In this document: piece by piece, positions 5,202-6,441 of the stretch | Numbering within the stretch: position 1 is the stretch's first letter | Layout: each line of letters opens with the position of its first letter | Assembly (NCBI GenBank): GCA_018970845.1 | Contig: JAGWVO010000208.1 | Span: forward strand, 1 to 6,441 | Reading direction: 5' to 3' | Length of the DNA stretch: 6,441 bases | DNA from: Planctomycetota bacterium | GTDB taxonomy: Bacteria; Planctomycetota; Planctomycetia; Gemmatales; Gemmataceae | Translations under genes and position numbers: made by a program | Notes under the pieces: model-generated | Database searches by the model: none | The model's input: the letters and a program-made list of their open reading frames with translations, nothing else | Told to the model about the DNA's origin: nothing

Positions 5202-6418
5202 ACCAGTCCATGTTCCGCGCGCTCAGGCACCGCGACTACCGCCTTTACTACCTGGGCCAAGGTTTGTCGCTGATCGGCTCCTGGATGCAGACCACGGCGC
5301 TGGCCTGGCTGGCCTTCAGCCTCACCGGCCAAAGTTCGTGGACCGCCGCGGTGGCCATCGGCATGATCCTGCCCACGGCCATCCTCGCCCCGCTCGCCGG
5401 CATCCTTGCCGACCGCGTTCCCAAGAGAAGGCTGGTCCTGGCCAGCCAGACGGCGTTCGGCATGCAGGCCGCGGCGCTCGCCGCTTACGCCTCGTGCGGG
5501 TCGCCCACCGCGTGGGGCCTTGTGGCCTTCGCCTGGCTGGGTGGCGTCGTGCAGGCGATCGACCTGCCGGCGAGGCTGAGCTTTCTCAAGGACCTCACAT
5601 CGCGGGAAGACCTCCCCAACGCGGTGGCCTTGAATTCGGTGCAATTCAACCTTGCCCGGGCCGTTGGCCCTGCCGTGGCGGGCTGGATCATTTCCGTGGC
5701 CGAGCCGGCCATTTGCTTCATCGCCAACGCGGCCAGCTACCTTGCCGTGCTTGGCTGCCTCGCCTTCATTCGCGCCTTGGGAGAACCGGCCCCGCGCAGG
5801 GCCGGGGAGACCCCGCCCTCTTTCTTCCTGGTACTTCGCGATGGCGGGGAGCTCCGATTCTTCATCTTCCTCGCCACGGGCGCCGCCCTGTTCGGCTGGC
5901 CCATGCTGTCGCTGTTGCCGCAGGTGGCGGCTGACGGCCTTGGCTGGCACGCGGCCGGCCATGGCTGGCTGCTGAGCGCCGTCGGCGGGGGCGCCATGGT
6001 CTCGGCCATGGGCATTGCGGCATGGGGACACGACGGTAACTTGTGGCCGCGGGTGAGGGGAGGCCTGCTGCTGACGGCGCTGGGTCAGGCCGTGCTGGCC
6101 GGCGCCCCGATGTTTTCCAGCGGCGCCACGGGAGCGGCACTCGCTGGCGCCGCGCTGGCGGGAATGGGACTCATCATGGTGCTGGCGACCGCCCAGGGAG
6201 CCGTTCAGCAACTGGCCGACGACAGGTCCCGGGGCCGGGCCATGGCTCTGTGGACCATGGGACTCAGCCTGGCCACGCCGATCGGCAACGCGGTTTTTGG
6301 CCCCCTTGCCGACACCGCCGGCCATCCCCTCGCCCTGACGGTCATGATGGGGGGAATGATCTCATTGCTCATGCCGGCAGGCTTCGGAAGCCGCCTGTCG
6401 CCCCCCCGCGCTGGATAA
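5198..6418 (+). CDS. MFS transporter of the MFS_3 / EntS-like exporter group
   Basis: The 406-aa inner-membrane protein has about 12 hydrophobic segments, roughly at 15-41, 48-70, 79-97, 104-122, 149-167, 171-192, 219-241, 254-275, 286-302, 310-332, 348-372 and 376-395. The loop after segment 2 carries the MFS signature GILADRVPKRRLVL (68-81). Residues 135-158, with SREDLPNAVALNSVQFNLAR and GPA after it, are characteristic of the MFS_3 group that contains the enterobactin exporter EntS and many putative drug effluxers. RGRAMALW (345-352) is the matching C-half motif. Export of a small molecule is likely, but the substrate cannot be deduced and no siderophore gene is nearby. The start overlaps the yggU stop (ATGA, 5198-5201), placing it third in the operon. 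It ends at TAA 6416-6418, just after a run of seven C (6401-6407) that encodes Pro-Pro and could attract sequencing errors. Only 23 bases follow. Confidence 0.92.
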   Translation: MNQSMFRALRHRDYRLYYLGQGLSLIGSWMQTTALAWLAFSLTGQSSWTAAVAIGMILPTAILAPLAGILADRVPKRRLVLASQTAFGMQAAALAAYASCGSPTAWGLVAFAWLGGVVQAIDLPARLSFLKDLTSREDLPNAVALNSVQFNLARAVGPAVAGWIISVAEPAICFIANAASYLAVLGCLAFIRALGEPAPRRAGETPPSFFLVLRDGGELRFFIFLATGAALFGWPMLSLLPQVAADGLGWHAAGHGWLLSAVGGGAMVSAMGIAAWGHDGNLWPRVRGGLLLTALGQAVLAGAPMFSSGATGAALAGAALAGMGLIMVLATAQGAVQQLADDRSRGRAMALWTMGLSLATPIGNAVFGPLADTAGHPLALTVMMGGMISLLMPAGFGSRLSPPRAG

Positions 6419-6441
6419 TCCGGCGAAAGACCTGAAATCGC

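Noticed and set aside
5012..6325. A 437-codon minus-strand frame opposite the MFS gene
   Set aside because: It is a codon-aligned shadow; its Gly/Arg/Gln/His-rich translation resembles no family, while the plus strand shows a complete MFS protein.

Overview
This is a GC-rich bacterial window, most likely from a planctomycete. The best evidence for that is the large exported Cys-rich protein in the left half. Its repeated Tyr-Thr-Val (YTV) motifs are typical of planctomycete surface and cell-wall-associated proteins. The other genes are widespread families and agree with this without proving it.

Layout. At the left edge (1-408, +) is the C-terminal part of an alpha/beta hydrolase whose catalytic Ser is encoded by the first codon of the window. 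A gene-free leader (409-776) follows. Its right half is a chain of GC-rich inverted repeats ending in a good Shine-Dalgarno in front of the YTV-type protein (777-2627, +; 616 aa, signal peptide, 50 Cys). The convergent gap 2628-2821 holds two strong hairpins. One is a perfect 17-bp stem; the other is a longer-looped hairpin followed by TTTT that looks like the terminator of the YTV gene. A DUF1015-family protein lies on the minus strand (2822-4141).

A 56-bp gap with a perfect 9-bp inverted repeat separates it from a divergent plus-strand operon: a YggS/PLPBP-family pyridoxal-phosphate homeostasis protein (4198-4902), a YggU/DUF167 small protein (4899-5201) and an MFS_3 (EntS-like) exporter (5198-6418). 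Both junctions in this operon are 4-base ATGA overlaps, so the three genes are probably co-transcribed and translationally coupled.

The window therefore looks like a chromosomal housekeeping region (PLP homeostasis, small conserved proteins, an exporter) next to a lineage-specific surface-protein gene. I see no tRNA, rRNA, CRISPR array, insertion sequence or phage gene, and no clear previously undescribed multi-gene system. The items most worth a second look are the Cys-rich repeat protein with its structured leader and double hairpin, the palindrome in the divergent promoter region, and the still-uncharacterised DUF1015 gene.
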